Of a stretch of 64,000 nucleotides of DNA, positions 34,941-47,764 are shown piece by piece; the stretch's first letter is position 1; each line of letters starts with the position of its first letter. Under the pieces are notes generated by a model. The model did not search any database and was not told the origin of the DNA. It was given only the letters and a program-made list of their open reading frames with translations. Source of the DNA: Lantana camara (taxonomy: Eukaryota > Streptophyta > Magnoliopsida > Lamiales > Verbenaceae); contig CM074856.1 of the NCBI GenBank assembly GCA_037501455.1, positions 93,942,001 through 94,006,000 on the forward strand. Direction: 5' to 3'. Made by a program: the position numbers and the translations under genes.

Positions 34941-37190
34941 TGTAGCACCCCGAACGAGGAGCACCACATCCCTCGCACCATAGCCCAACACGTGTGAGGG
35001 AATGGGAGCTCCGCTCACGCACCAAACCATGGCGAACGGGTGCCAAATAAAACACACCTAAGCTAGGCGGTCTAGACCCTGAAACAGAGTGCGCAACAAT
35101 TCGAATACCAGAAGAGGAAACACAGAATCAACATACACACATGCAACGCCACGGGCCAGCAGAAATTAAAGCGTACAATCCACATGCAAACTTGGGCACA
35201 CAGGCCAAGTTTTGGTACATAAGGTAAGGCCCAGCAAGGGCAATTCTAATCATATATATATCAGATTTGAATCAAATTACAAACTTATACATAACCTCAG
35301 AGTGAAAAGGCAAAAGCAATGAAGATGCAGAATGTAAAGACTCGACCCAAACGACTCAAAAGAAGACCGCCGCCTAGCACGAACCAAACCTAGCACCTGC
35401 AACTGAGGGGGGGAAAGAGAGAGGGGTCAGTCTACAACTCGACTGAGTGAGGGGGACTAACGCACACCCAACACGTATCTACATGTAGAGCAAAGCACGT
35501 ATTAAACAAAAGACTATGAACCGAGAATAGGGTTTTACATACCAAAGCCATTTTCCAAAAGTACTCATACTTATTCACATATTCCTATATTCTTATGTTT
35601 GAAAACTCGTAAGGATTCATAGATTCAAGTACGTATATGAATTCATATTAAAAACACATAGGGATTCATATTGTAACTCATAAGGATTCTTATATTCAGA
35701 TCGATTCATAACATAGCGTAGAAATCTCATATTGAAAACAAACTCTCCTATCCCGTTTCATAATCAACGTACCAAAAGAATTCAAATACCCGGCGAGTAC
35801 AGGTCTCCAACCTTACTCCTTAATCAAAAGACTCAAAAGATTCATAAAGAAGCATAAACTCATAAATTCATAAGATTCATAAATTCAAAGAATCATATTC
35901 CCGTATTCCAACCTTCTCCGGAAGTCTGCACGCGGGTTACGGGCCCACATCGTGCAACTCAATATACGTGGGGTCACGAACTCACAACGTACCTTCTCCG
36001 GCCCGAGCCGAAGGCTTAAAGCACCACGCCTTCTCCATCTCCCTCAGAGTCACGCGTAGGTACTTCAAAGGAGCGTGTGCACAGGGGGTGATAACCGGTG
36101 ACCCCAACAGTCGCACCGGGTCTCCCTTACCCACACCTCTGGGGCCCAGGGATTCATAAGATTCAAAAGGATTCATAAGACTCATAAAGAAACATACCTA
36201 ACTCGCGAAACCTAGAAACATATGACTCATACTTAAGAAACATACCTTACCGTGCAACTCGGCATATGCTATACACGTACCTCTCCGTGTCTTCCAAATT
36301 CATAAGAGGCTAAAGGAGATCCATAGTCCGCTTAACACCACAAAGTTTGGAGAATAGCCTCGTTGCAAAACCATTTTAAGCTTATATTCCCATACGTATA
36401 ATTTCAGAAGAATTGATATGAAATCGAATAACAAGATTCATAACATATCATAAGACACATATTTAATATACATATAGTATATATATTCGCATGCGGGGTG
36501 AGAACACATCACATTAAGGCCATAGGTCGCTTATCTAAAAGAAAAGATCCTAACCCTCACCTTACACCGACGTGGCCAAGAAAGAGATAAATGATTCACC
36601 CCGGAATCAACTCGAATCATGAAACACCACCCCGGGTGCACCTGGACAAACTTGAATCTTCGATCGATTGGTCAGATCTCGCAAGCTTGAGCCAAAGCTT
36701 GAAGGGCCAAATGGGGAGGTTTTCATCTTCTCCTTTCTTGCCTTGTTTTGATCGTTCCAAAATGAGGAAAAAAAGGGAAGATATTTTCATCCATAAAGGG
36801 CTGAAACGGGTCGGTTTAGGGGTCGGGTCAAAAAGGATTCGGTCCACTCGGATCGAATTTTAAAACGGTAGGGGTATCAAACGGCTTTAGAAAATTAAAA
36901 GGTTAATTTCATCAAATCCGAATCCTCGAAACGAACTCAATGACAAGGTCGGCATTGAATTCGAATTCCCGAGCTCAAGGTAGCCACGAGGGCTAAAACA
37001 CCCTAATTAAAATTAGGTCCCTAATCGGAAAATATTGGACGATTGAGTCCAACTACATTTAATAAATTCTAAAGCGCACATGATTAAATAAAATTACAAA
37101 TTGACATGTAAGGCATGTTAATCACATAATTACTGAATTAAACTCTCCCGAGACATCGTACCTGGACTGCCAAGAAGACGGGGTGTTACA
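34941..37190 (-). repeat. LTR I-1 (2,250 bp, leftmost, full length)
   Basis: tgtagcacccc to ggggtgttaca, followed by a polypurine tract, so it is a 3' LTR. The stem TCAGTC / GACTGA lies at 35427-35446. Predicted exon 1 meets exon 2 directly at 36651/36650 (ATTCAAG joined to TTTGTCCAGG). Exon 2 ends at 36561 before GTGAGG, 90 nt as in B. Confidence 0.9.
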
Positions 37191-37224
37191 AACTCCCCCC
37201 TTAAGAGAACCTGGTCCCCAGGTT
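37191..37224 (-). promoter_or_regulatory. Polypurine tract of array I, first internal region
   Basis: Sense: stem AACCTG / CAGGTT with loop GGGAC (37208-37224), then TCTCTTAAGGGGGGAGTT before the LTR. The second internal region has the same at 42039-42075 with a damaged stem. Confidence 0.82.
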
Positions 37225-38885
37225 TGCCTGCTCGAGTTTCAAGCTCGAACAACTTTTCGTATTCACCCAAGTTCGAGGTTCATGACGTCCCGACGAGGGT
37301 TAGCTCGAGAAAGGTCTTCATGCACAAGGGGTTTGAATCTCCAAATCAATCTGATCATTTGAGTTGCTCGATCGACTCGCACGAAAAAGAGGGTCTAAAG
37401 TAGATTCAACTCTCACCGTTTGAGTTCATTTCAGTCAACTCTCGAGCTCAGTCACATTGCTTACACGACCAAGCTCCAACCGAATCTCCTTCTTGTCCAC
37501 GATCTGAGGTCCGAAGTGTCCAATATCCGAACCCTTTCTTACACCGCCAAAATCTTCAAGAGGTTGTTGATCTCGTTGCAAAGCTCGACCCTCATCTCAC
37601 CGAAGCAACATTCTCGAACACTCAAAACACAAAATAAAACTAAAGATACATGATGCACATGATATGCGTGTTCAAGGTACCTTTCACCGATGTGGGAAAT
37701 CTCATTAAGTAGTGATTGATCAATACTCGAAACGTTGTTGAAGTTCTTTCATCCTCGTTGTTATTCTTGAATTACCAATGTGTACCCATACAGTGGTAAC
37801 CATCCCGTATCCCATTCCTTATATAGCTTTTGATCTTCAAATATTACTCCCATCATGCCTCAAAGTTCCCAAAGCATTTTGTATGACTAGTCTCATCCCG
37901 GTCTTTATCTCACAATTATTGCATTACTCTTGGAAATTTTCCTAACTTAACCTTCAAATCTTAGGTGTTCTCTTGGTCTTGCTTTTGGTCTCAAGAATTG
38001 AATCGTTGGGCTCTGATTTATCACCAACGGTTTTATAGCCCGGATTCCATCACCCAAATACTTCCTCATAGAAATCCCAAAGAAGAGGTATTGTCTTGTA
38101 ATCATAGTTCCTTTTCATTAAGGTGCTCCAAAGTACAACGTTAACTCTCATCTTTAGCACCACTCTTTTCTTGGAATACAAGAAAAGTGGGCTCGAAGTT
38201 TTCTTATCCTAGCACCTTTCTTCGTTGTCAAATTACTTCTTGTCATCTTGCCCTTACCCCACGACTTCATTTGAGATTTTGTCTCGATCCTTTGAAGCCC
38301 AACCAAAGTCTTCTTCAATTCCCTTTTTAAATTCTCTTCTCCAAGGACACGGTTAAAATAACTCAATCTTTATGTCCCGAGTGTTTGATAAATTCTATTT
38401 TGTGCCCATTAAGAGAGTTCTCCACAATGTCCCTCGTGGATTAATTAATTTCCTTTTCGGTATTTTCATCATAGTATCTCCTTGGAAAAATTAACTCTCA
38501 TTCAAAGCGGGTTCCAATTCTCTTGAATTTTCAGTCCGGTTGATATAATTCCCAAGCCAATCCTCTTAACCACCATCTTCAAGTTACCCTACACTTCTAC
38601 ACGATCGTCAAAGAGGGTCCCCAATCTCAACCCTCACCCTAACCACCTCTCCCCAACTCGTAGCCTTCTAAATTTGGAAGTTGAAAGGAGCTACATCCTA
38701 TCAAGCAACCACTAAATATACATGTCGAGTTAACGTGAAAATGGAATGTATCACATAATTACCACTCAAACATATAAGGATGTTATAAATGGCAATTATA
38801 GCACAATAAGTAAATAATTACAGAACTTAAAGATGTCATGGATGCACGTGCCATGAATTCAAATACCTCCATCATTAGATTCATG
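37225..38885 (-). other. Non-coding 3' part of internal region I-1
   Basis: 1.66 kb between gag and polypurine tract. It is closely matched by 42076-43735 in the second unit. A 77-codon open frame repeats in both copies (37420-37653 and 42270-42503, plus strand), but it runs opposite to the element and is not like any known protein; I treat it as a shadow. Confidence 0.6.
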
Positions 38886-39745
38886 TTAATTTCTAGATTG
38901 AAGCCTTTGCTCACGCATTCTTTGTTTGTTAGCCCTCTATTGCTCACAATTGGAAACCATATGTTCTGATGACCCGCACGCGTAACATCTCTTCAACCTA
39001 TCCCGAAATGCCTCATATGTATGGTTACCTCCTCCGCAATAGGCACACAATCGGGGCTCTTTCTTGAGTCCCAGGTGATTTTCGATCTTGTGTTTCTTCC
39101 CACGAATCTTCTTAGCTGGAGTACCATGTTGCTGGAATCTTTCTCCCACTTGTAGGTTTGAACAAAATCCCAATTCAACTCCCGGTCCTGAATTCTCTTC
39201 TTCTTTACCTTTAGTTAGTCTCCGATTCTCGAGCCTTAAAGCTCTTGTTGTAGCTTTATCCCATGTGCTCGTATCCTCCGCAATTAAGGCCTCTTTAAAC
39301 TCATCACGAAGGCCTTCCATGAAGAGCCAAGTCTTCACCTCATTGTTGCTCATAATATGTGGCACGTAAGTGCCTAACCTCTCGAATTCGTTGATGTACT
39401 CCATGACTGTTTTGCCTCCTTGCTTTAGGGTACGGAACTCTTTAAACCTTCGATTTCGTAAAATGGCCGGTGTATACCTCCTTCTAAACTCCCAAACGTA
39501 TGTATCCCCTATCAATACTTCGCTGTTGCTTCAATCTGTGGGGCAATTCTTTTCCATCGATGTCTTACTTGTCCTTGTAGAAGTAAAATAGCAAGGCAAG
39601 CCATATCTTGGGAGTTACACGGCCATACTTCAAAGATACTCTCAATCTCAAAAATCCATTCTTCGGCTCGGATATCATCGCCTTCTCTAAACTGGGGAGA
39701 ATTAAAGGCCCTGAAGTACTGATATAAGGTTGCCATCGGATTCAT
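38886..39745 (-). pseudogene. gag of array I, unit 1: one-base deletion and a nonsense codon
   Basis: Retrotrans_gag-type Gag. ATG at 39745 begins MNPMATLYQYF, then FNSPQFREGDDIRAEEW and IFEVWPCN. One T of a TT is missing near 39531 relative to the other two copies, shifting the frame; the domain then resumes (YVWEFRRRYTPAIL, YINEFERLG). The zinc knuckles are CAYCGGGNHTYEAF, with the last Cys changed to Phe, and CYACGSSEHMVSNC, intact. A TAG near 38937 cuts off the last 17 codons. The open frame extends upstream of the ATG to 39841, across the conserved GATTTTCAG site. Confidence 0.86.
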
Positions 39746-40059
39746 AGGTGGTGCCTCGGTTGACGGTCGCTCGCGGTTACAAGGATGTAGATGGGGTGGT
39801 TGACCGAAATTATCGATGTGGTGGCATCCTGAAAATCCCACAACTTATATAGATATATGAATGCCGGTTAGTACGTGAGGATGACACATAATTAAATCAA
39901 GCAAGAGTAATTAGAAAAAAAAAATGCAATGCATCACGTAATATAAAATTAACAAAATGATAAAATTTAAACGTATAACATATTGAATCATGATGCAAAT
40001 GCGAGAACATAACCACATTGTCCTATGCCGTTCAACTTAGACCGACACAACACGACTCT

Positions 40060-40094
40060 GAGCTCTGGTTTTGCAACCCAGAGCTCTGATACCA
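40060..40094 (-). promoter_or_regulatory. Primer-binding site and hairpin, array I unit 1
   Basis: The complement of 40083-40094 is TGGTATCAGAGC. The hairpin 40060-40086 has arms GAGCTCTGG / CCAGAGCTC around GTT-GCAA-AAC, with one bulged G. Confidence 0.88.
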
Positions 40095-40102
40095 CTTTAA
40101 GA

Positions 40103-42038
40103 TGTAGCACCCCGAGCGAGGAGCACCACATCCCCCGCACCATAGCCCGATACATGTGACGGAATGGGAGCTCCGCTCATGCACCAAACCATGGCGAATG
40201 GGTGACAAATAAAACACACTTAAGCTAGGAGGTCTAGACCTTGAAACAGAGTGCGCAACAATTCGAAAACTAGAAGCGGAAGCACAGGATCAACATACAC
40301 ACATGCAAGGCCACGGGCGAGCAGAAATTAAAGCGTACACTCCACATGCAAACTTGGGCACACAGGCCAAGTTTTGGGACATAAGGTAAGGCCCAGCAAG
40401 GGCAATTCTAATCATATACGTATTAGATTTGAATAAAATTACAAACTTATAGATAACCTCAGAATGAAAAGGCAAAAGAAATGAAGATGCAGAATGTAAA
40501 GACTCGACCCGAACGACTCGAAAGAAGACCTCCGCCTAGCACGAACCCAAACCTAGCACCTGCAACTAAGGGGGAAAAGAGAGAGGGATCAGTCTACAAT
40601 TCGACCGAGTGAGGGGGGCTAACCCACACCCAACACGTATCTACATATAGAGCAAAGCACGTATTAAACAAAAGACTATGAACCGGGAATAGGGTTTTAC
40701 ATACCAAAGCCATTTTCCAAAAGTACTCATACTTATTCAAATATTCGCATATTCTTAAGTTTGAAAACTCGTAAGGATTCATAGATTCAAGTACGCATAT
40801 GAATTCATATTAAAACCTCATAGGGATTCATATTGTAACCCATAAGGATTCTTATATTCAGATCGATTCATAACATAGCGTAGAAATCTCATATTGAAAA
40901 CAAACTCTCCTATCCCGTTTCATAATCAACGTAACAAAAGAATTTAAATACCCGGCGAGTACGGGTCTCCAACCTTACTCCTTAATTAAAAGACTTAAAA
41001 GATTCATAAAGAAGCATAAACTCATAAATTCATAAGATTCATAAATTCAAAGATTCATATTCCAGTATTCCAACCTTCTCTGGAAGTCTGCACGCGGGTT
41101 ACGGGGCCACATCGTGCAACTCAATATACGTGGGATCGCGAACCCACAACGTACCTTCTCCGGCCTCAGCCGAAGGCTCAAAGCACCACGCCTTCTTCGT
41201 CACCCTCAGAGTCGCGCGTAGGTACTTCAAAGGAGCGTGTGCACAGGGGTGATAACCGGCGACCCCAACAGCCGCACCGGGTCTCCCTTACCCACACCTC
41301 CGGGGCCTAGGGATTCATAAGATTCAAAAGGATTCATAAGACTCATAAAGAAACATACCTAACTCGCGAAACCTAGAAACAAATGACTCATACTTAAGAA
41401 ACATACCATAAGAAACATACCTTACCGTGCAACTCGGCATATGCTATACACGTACCTCTCCGTGTCTTCCAAATTCATAAGTTGCTAAAGGAGATCCATA
41501 GTTCACTTGACACCACACGGTTTGGAGCTTAGCCTCGTTGCAAAACCAGTTAAAGCTTATATATGCCCATACGTATAATTTCAGAAGAATTCATATGAAA
41601 TCGAATAACAGGATTCATAACATATCATAAGACACATATTTAATATAAATATAGTATATATATTCGCATGCGGGGTGAGAAATTATCACATTAAGGCCAT
41701 CGGATTTTAAAACGGTAGGGGTATCAAACGGCTTTAGGAAATTAAAAGGTTAATTTCATCAAATCCGAATCCTCGAAACAAACTCAATGACAAGGTCGGA
41801 ATTCGAATTCGAATTCCCGAGCTCAAGGTAGCCACGAGGGATAAAACACCATAATTAAACTTAGGTCCCCAATCGGCAAATATTGGATGGTTGAGTCCAA
41901 GTACATTTAATAAATTCTAAAGCGTACATGATTAAATAAAATGACAAATTGACACGTAAGGCATGCTAATCAAATAATTACTGAATTAAACTCTCCCGAG
42001 ACATCGTACCTGGATTGCCGAGAAGACGGGGTGTTACA
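40103..42038 (-). repeat. LTR I-2 (1,936 bp, internal deletion)
   Basis: Shared LTR between units 1 and 2. About 330 bp present in I-1 (around 36524-36853) are missing at 41700/41701, removing exon 1, the exon junction and exon 2. Confidence 0.88.
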
Positions 42039-43735
42039 AACTTTCCCCCTTTAAGAGATCCTGGTCCACAGGTTCGCCTGCTCGAGTTTGAAGCTCGAAT
42101 AACTTTTCGTATTCACCCAATTTCGAGGTTCATGACCTCTCGACGAGGGTTAGCTCGAGAAAGGTCTTCATACACAAGGATTTTGAATCTCCAAATCAAT
42201 CCGATCATTTGAGTTGCTCGATCGACTCGCACGGAAAAGAGGGTCTAAAGTAGATTCAACTCTCACCGTTTGAGTTCGTTTGAGTCAACGCTCGAGCTCA
42301 GTCACATTGCTTACACGACCAAGCTCCAACCGAATCTCCTTCTTGTCCACGATCTGAGATCCGAAGTGTCTAACATCCGAACCCTTTCTTACACCGCCAA
42401 AATCTTCAAGAGGTTGTTGATCTCGTTGCAAAGCTCGACCCTCATCTCACCGAAGCAACATTCTCGAACACTCAAAACCCAAAATAAAACTAAAGATGCA
42501 TGATGCACGTGATATGCGTGTTCAAGGTACCTTTCATCGATGTGGGAAATCTCATTACGTAGTGATTGATCAATACTCGAAACATTGTTGAAGTACTTTC
42601 ATCCTTGTTGTTATTCTTGAATTACCAATGTATACCGATACCGTGGTAACCATCCCGCATTCCATTCCTTATTTAGCTTTTGATCTTCAAATATTACTCC
42701 CGTCATGCCTTGAAGTTCCAGAAGCATTTTGTGTGGATAGTCTCATCCCGGTCTTTATCTCACAATTATTGCATTACTCTTGGAAATTTTCCTAACTTAA
42801 CCTTCAAATCTTAGGTGTTCTCTTGGTCTTACTTTTAGTCTCAAGAATTGAATCGTTGGGCTCTGATTTATCACCAACGGTTTTATAGCCCGGATTCCTT
42901 CACCCGAATACTTGCTCATAGAAATCCCAAAGAAGAGGTATTGTCTTGTAATCATAGTTCCTCTTCATTAAGGTGCTCCAAAGTACAACGTTAACTCTCA
43001 TCTTTAGCACCATCTTTTCTTGGAATATAAGAAAAATGGGCTCGAAGTTTCCTTATCCTAGCACCTTTCTTCATTGTCAAATTACTTCTTGTCATCTTGC
43101 CCTTACCCCACGACTTCATTTGAGATTTTGTCTCGATCCTTTGAAGCCCGACCATAGTCTTCTTCAATTCCCTTTTTAAATTCTCTTCTCCAAGGGCACG
43201 GTTGAAAATGATTCAATCTTTACGTCCCGAGAGTTTGATAAATTCTATTATGTGCCCATTAAGAGAGTTCTCCACAATGCCCCTCGTGGATAAATTACTT
43301 TCCTTTTCGGTATTTTCATCATAGTATCTCATTGGAAAAATTAACTCTCATTCAAAGTGAGTTCCAATTCTCTTGAATTTTCAGTCCGGTTGATATACTT
43401 CCCAAGCTAATCCTCTTAACCACCGTCTTCAAGTTACCCAACACTTTTACACGATCGTCAAAGAGGGTCCCCAATCTCAACCCTCACCCTAACCACCTCT
43501 TCCCAACTCGTAGCCTTCTAAATTTGAAAGTTGAAAGGAGCTACATCCTATAAAGCAACCACTAAATATGCATGTTTGGTTAACGTGTAAATGGAATGTA
43601 TCACATAATTACCACTCAAACACATAAGGATGTTATAAATGGCAATTATAGCACAATACGTAAATAATTACAAAACTTAAAGATGTCGTGGATGCACGTG
43701 CCATGAATTCAAATACCTCCATCATTAGATTCATG
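42039..43735 (-). other. Polypurine tract and non-coding 3' part of internal region I-2
   Basis: Near copy of 37191-38885. The hairpin stem next to the polypurine tract carries changes (gatcctggtccacaggttc). No gene seen. Confidence 0.65.
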
Positions 43736-44596
43736 TTAATTTCTAGATTGAAGCCTTTGCTCACGCATTCTTTGTTTGTTAGCCCTCGATTGCTCCCAAT
43801 CGGAAACCATATGTTCCGATGACCCGCACGTGTAACATCTCTTCAACCTATCCCGACATGCCTCATATATATGGTTGCCTTCTCCGCAATAGGCACACAA
43901 TCGGGGCTTTTTCTTCAGTCCCAGGTGATTTTCGATCTTGTGTTTCTTCCCATGAATCTTCTTAGCTCGAGTACCACGTTGCTGGAATCTTTCTCCCACT
44001 TGTAGGTTCGAACAAAATCCCAATTCAACTCCCGGTCCTGAATACTCTTCTTCTTTACCTTTAGTTAGTCTCCGATTCTCGACCCTTAAAGCTCTTGTTG
44101 TAGCTTTATCCTATGTGCTCGTATCCACCGCAATTAAGGCCTCTTTAAACTCATCATGAAGGCCTTCCATAAAGTGCCAAGTCTTCACCTCATCGTTGCT
44201 CGTAATATGTGGCATTTAAGTGGCTAACCTCTCGAATTTGTTGATGTACTCCATGACTGTTTTGCCTCCTTTCTTTAGGGTACGGAACCCTTTAAACCTT
44301 CGATTTCGTAAAATGGCCGGTGTATACCTCCTTCTAAACTCCCAAACGAATGTATCCCCTATCAATACTTCACTTGTTGCTTCAATCTGTGGGGCAATTC
44401 TTTTCCACCAATGTCTTACTTGTCCTTGTAGAAGTAAAATAGCAAGGCAAGCCGTATCTTGGGAGTTACACGGCCATACTTCAAAGATACTCTCAATCTC
44501 CAAAATCCATTCTTCGGCTCGGAGATCATCGCTTTCTCTAAACTAGGGAGAATTAAAGGCCCTGAAGTACTGAGATAAGGTTGCCATCGGATTCAT
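43736..44596 (-). pseudogene. gag of array I, unit 2: full length, several nonsense codons
   Basis: ATG at 44596 to stop at 43736 is exactly 287 codons in one frame with no shift, but with nonsense codons near 44543, 44216 and 44110. It reads as the same Gag as unit 1. The first knuckle is intact (CAYCGEGNHIYEAC); the last Cys of the second is Trp (CYTCGSSEHMVSDW). The C-terminus is Arg/Gln-rich (RANKQRMREQRLQSRN). Comparing the three copies, each is broken at different places, so the breaks arose separately. Confidence 0.86.
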
Positions 44597-44952
44597 AGGT
44601 TGTGCCTCGGTTGACGGTCGCTCGCGGTTACAAGGATGTAGATGGGGTGGTTCACCGAAATTATCGATGTGGTGGCATCCTGAAAATCCCACAACTAATA
44701 TAGATATATGCATGCCGGTTAGTACGTGAGGATGGCACATAATTAAATTAAGTAAGAGAAATTAGAAAAAAAAATGCAATGCATCACGTAATTTAAAATT
44801 AACAAAATGATAAAATTCAAACGTATAATATATTGAATCATGATGCAAATGCGAGAACATAACCACATTGTCCTATGCCGTTCGACTTAGACCGACACAA
44901 CACGACTCTGAGCTATGGTTTTGTAACCCAGAGCTCTGATACCACTTTAAGA

Positions 44953-46965
44953 TGTAGTACCCCGAGCAAGGAGCACCACATCCCCCGCACCATAGCCCGA
45001 CACATGTGACAGAATGGGAGCTCCGCTCACGCACCAAACCATGATGAACGGGTGACAAATAAAACACACCAAAGCTAGGCGGTCTAGACCCTAAAACATA
45101 GTGTGCAACAATTTGAAAACCAGAAGCGGAAGCACAGGATCAACATACACATATGCAAGGCCACGGGCCAACAGAAATTAAAGCGTACACTCCACATGTA
45201 AACTTGGGCACACATGCCAAGTTTTGGTACATAAGGTAAGGCCCAGCAAGGGCAATTCTAATCATATACATATCAGATTTGAATAAAATTACAAACTTAT
45301 ACATAACCTCAGAATGAAAAGGCAAAAGCAATGAAGATGCAGAATGTAAAGACTCGACCCGAACGACTCAAAAGAAGACCTCCGCCTAACACGAACCCAA
45401 ACCTAGCAGCGGCAACTGAGTGGGGAAAGAGAGAGGGGTCAGTCTACAACTCGACCGAGTGAGGGGGGCTAACCCACACCCAACAGGTATCTACATATAG
45501 AGCAAAGCACGTATTAAACAAAAGACTATGAACCGGGAATAGGGTTTTACATACGAAAGCTATTTTCCAAAAGTACTCATACTTATTCATATATTCGTAA
45601 ATTCTTAAGTTTGAAAACTCCTAAGGATTCATAGATATAAGTACGCATATGAATTCATATTAAAAACTCATAGGGATTCATATTGTAACCCATAAGGATT
45701 CTTATATTCAGATCGATTCATAACATAGCGTAGAAATCTCATATTGAAAACAAACTCTCCTATCCCGTTTCATAATCAACGTAACAAAAGAATTCAAATA
45801 CCCTGCGAGTACGGGTCTCCAACCTTACTCCTTAATTAAAAGACTTAAAAGATTCATAAAGAAGCATAAACTCATAAATTCATAAGATTCATAAATTCAA
45901 AGATTCATATTCCCATATTCCAACCTTCTTCGGAAGTCTGCACGCGGTTTACGCGCCCACATCGTGCAACTCAATATACGTGGGGTCGCGAACCCACAAT
46001 GTACCTTTTCCGGGCTCAGCCGAAGGCTCAAAGCACGACGCCTCTCCATCTCCCTCAGAGTCGCGCGTAGGTACTTCAAAGGAGCGTGTGCACAGGGGTG
46101 ATAACCGGCGACCCCAACAGCCGTACCGGGTCTCCCTTACCCACACCTCCGGGGCCCAGGGATTCAGAAGACTCAAAAGGATTCATAACACTCATAAAGA
46201 AACAAACCTAACTCGCGAAACCTAGAAGCATATGACTCATACTTAAGAAACATACCATAAGAAACATACCTTACCGTGCAACTCGGCATATGCTATACAT
46301 GTACCTCTCCGTGTCTTCCAAATTCATAAGATGCTAAAGGAGATCCATAGTTCACTTCACACCACACGGTTTGGAGCATAACCTCGTTGCAAAACCACTT
46401 TAAGCTTATATATGCCCATACGTATAATTTCAGAAAAATTCATATGAAATCGAATAACAAAATTCATAACATATCATAAGATACATATTTAATATACATA
46501 TTGTATATATATTCGCATGCGAGGTGAGAAATTATCACATTAAGGCCATAGGTCGCTTATCTAAAAGAAAAGATCCTAACCCTCACCTTACACCGACGTG
46601 GCCAAGAAAGAGACAAATGATTCACCCCGGAATTAACTCGAATCACGAAACACCACCCCGGGTGCACCAGGACAAACTTAAATCTTCGATCAGTTGGTCG
46701 GATCTCGCAAGCTTGAGCCAAAGCTTGAAGGGCCAAATGGGGAGGTTTTCTTCTTCTCCTTTCTTGCCTTGTTTTGATCGTTCCAAAATGAGGAAAAAAA
46801 GGGAAAATATTTTCAGCCATAAAGGGCTGAAACGGGTCGGTTTACGGGTCGGGTCAAAAAGGATCCGGTCCACTCGGATCAGATTTTAAAACGGTAGGGG
46901 TATCAAACGGCTTTAGAAAATTAAAATGTTAATTTCATCGAATCCGAATCCTCGAAACGAACTCA
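44953..46965 (-). repeat. LTR I-3, truncated at right by a deletion
   Basis: Starts tgtagtacccc. It has the exon junction at 46677/46676 (ATTTAAG joined to TTTGTCC). It breaks off at 46960-46965 (aactca), where it is joined to gag sequence that also holds aactca. Confidence 0.88.
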
Positions 46966-47407
46966 TCACAAAGGCCTTCCATAAAGTGCCAAGTCTTCAC
47001 CTAATATATGCTCATAATATGAGGCATGTAAGTGCCTAACCTCTCGAATTCGTTGATGTACTACATGACTGTTTGCCTCCTTTCTTTAGGGTACGAAACT
47101 CTTTAAACCTTCGATTTCCTAAAATGGCCGGTGTATACCTCCTTCTAAACTCCCAAACGAATGTATCCCCAATCAATACTTCGCTTGTTGCTTCAATCTG
47201 TGGGCCAATTCTTTTCCACCGATGTCTTACTTGTCCTTGTAGAAGTAAAATAGCAAGGCAAGCCATATCTTGGGAGTTACACGGCCATACTTCAAAGATA
47301 CTCTCAATCTCAAAAATCCATTCTTCGGCTCGGATATCATCGCCTTCTCTAAACTGGGGAGAATTAAAGGCCCTGAAGTACTGATATAAGGTTGCCATCG
47401 GATTCAT
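46966..47407 (-). pseudogene. gag of array I, unit 3: N-terminal part only
   Basis: ATG at 47407 (MNPMATLYQYF). The frame is clean through the capsid-like part (FVWEFRRRYTPAIL) until a one-base deletion near 47074, then ends at the deletion joint with LTR I-3. Zinc knuckles and all downstream internal sequence are gone. This is the best-preserved N-terminal Gag of the three; the open frame extends upstream to 47503. Confidence 0.85.
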
Positions 47408-47764
47408 AGGTGGTGCCTCGGTTGACAGTCGGTCGCGGTTACAAGGATGTAGATGGGGTGGTTGACTGAAATTATCGATGTGGTGGCATCCTGAAAATCC
47501 CACAACTTATATAGATATATGCATGCCATTTAGTACGCGAGGATGGCACACAATTAAATTAAGTAAGAGCAATTAGAAAAAAAAAATATAATGCATCACG
47601 TAATATAAGATTAACAAAATGATAAAATTCAAACGTATAATATATTGTATCATGATGCAAATGCGAGAACATAACCACATTGTCCTATGTCGTTCGACTT
47701 AGACCGACACAACACGACTCTGAGCTCTGGTTTTGCAACCCAGAGCTCTGATACCACTTTAAGA
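47408..47764 (-). other. Leader and primer-binding site, array I unit 3
   Basis: Leader with the conserved GATTTTCAG-GATG near 47485-47493 and the complemented primer site gctctgatacca near 47745. Same PBS hairpin as unit 1. Confidence 0.8.

Noticed and set aside
37420..37653. 77-residue frame conserved between the two I internal regions (also 42270-42503)
   Set aside because: Runs opposite to gag, in sequence conserved by shared descent of the units; resembles no known protein.
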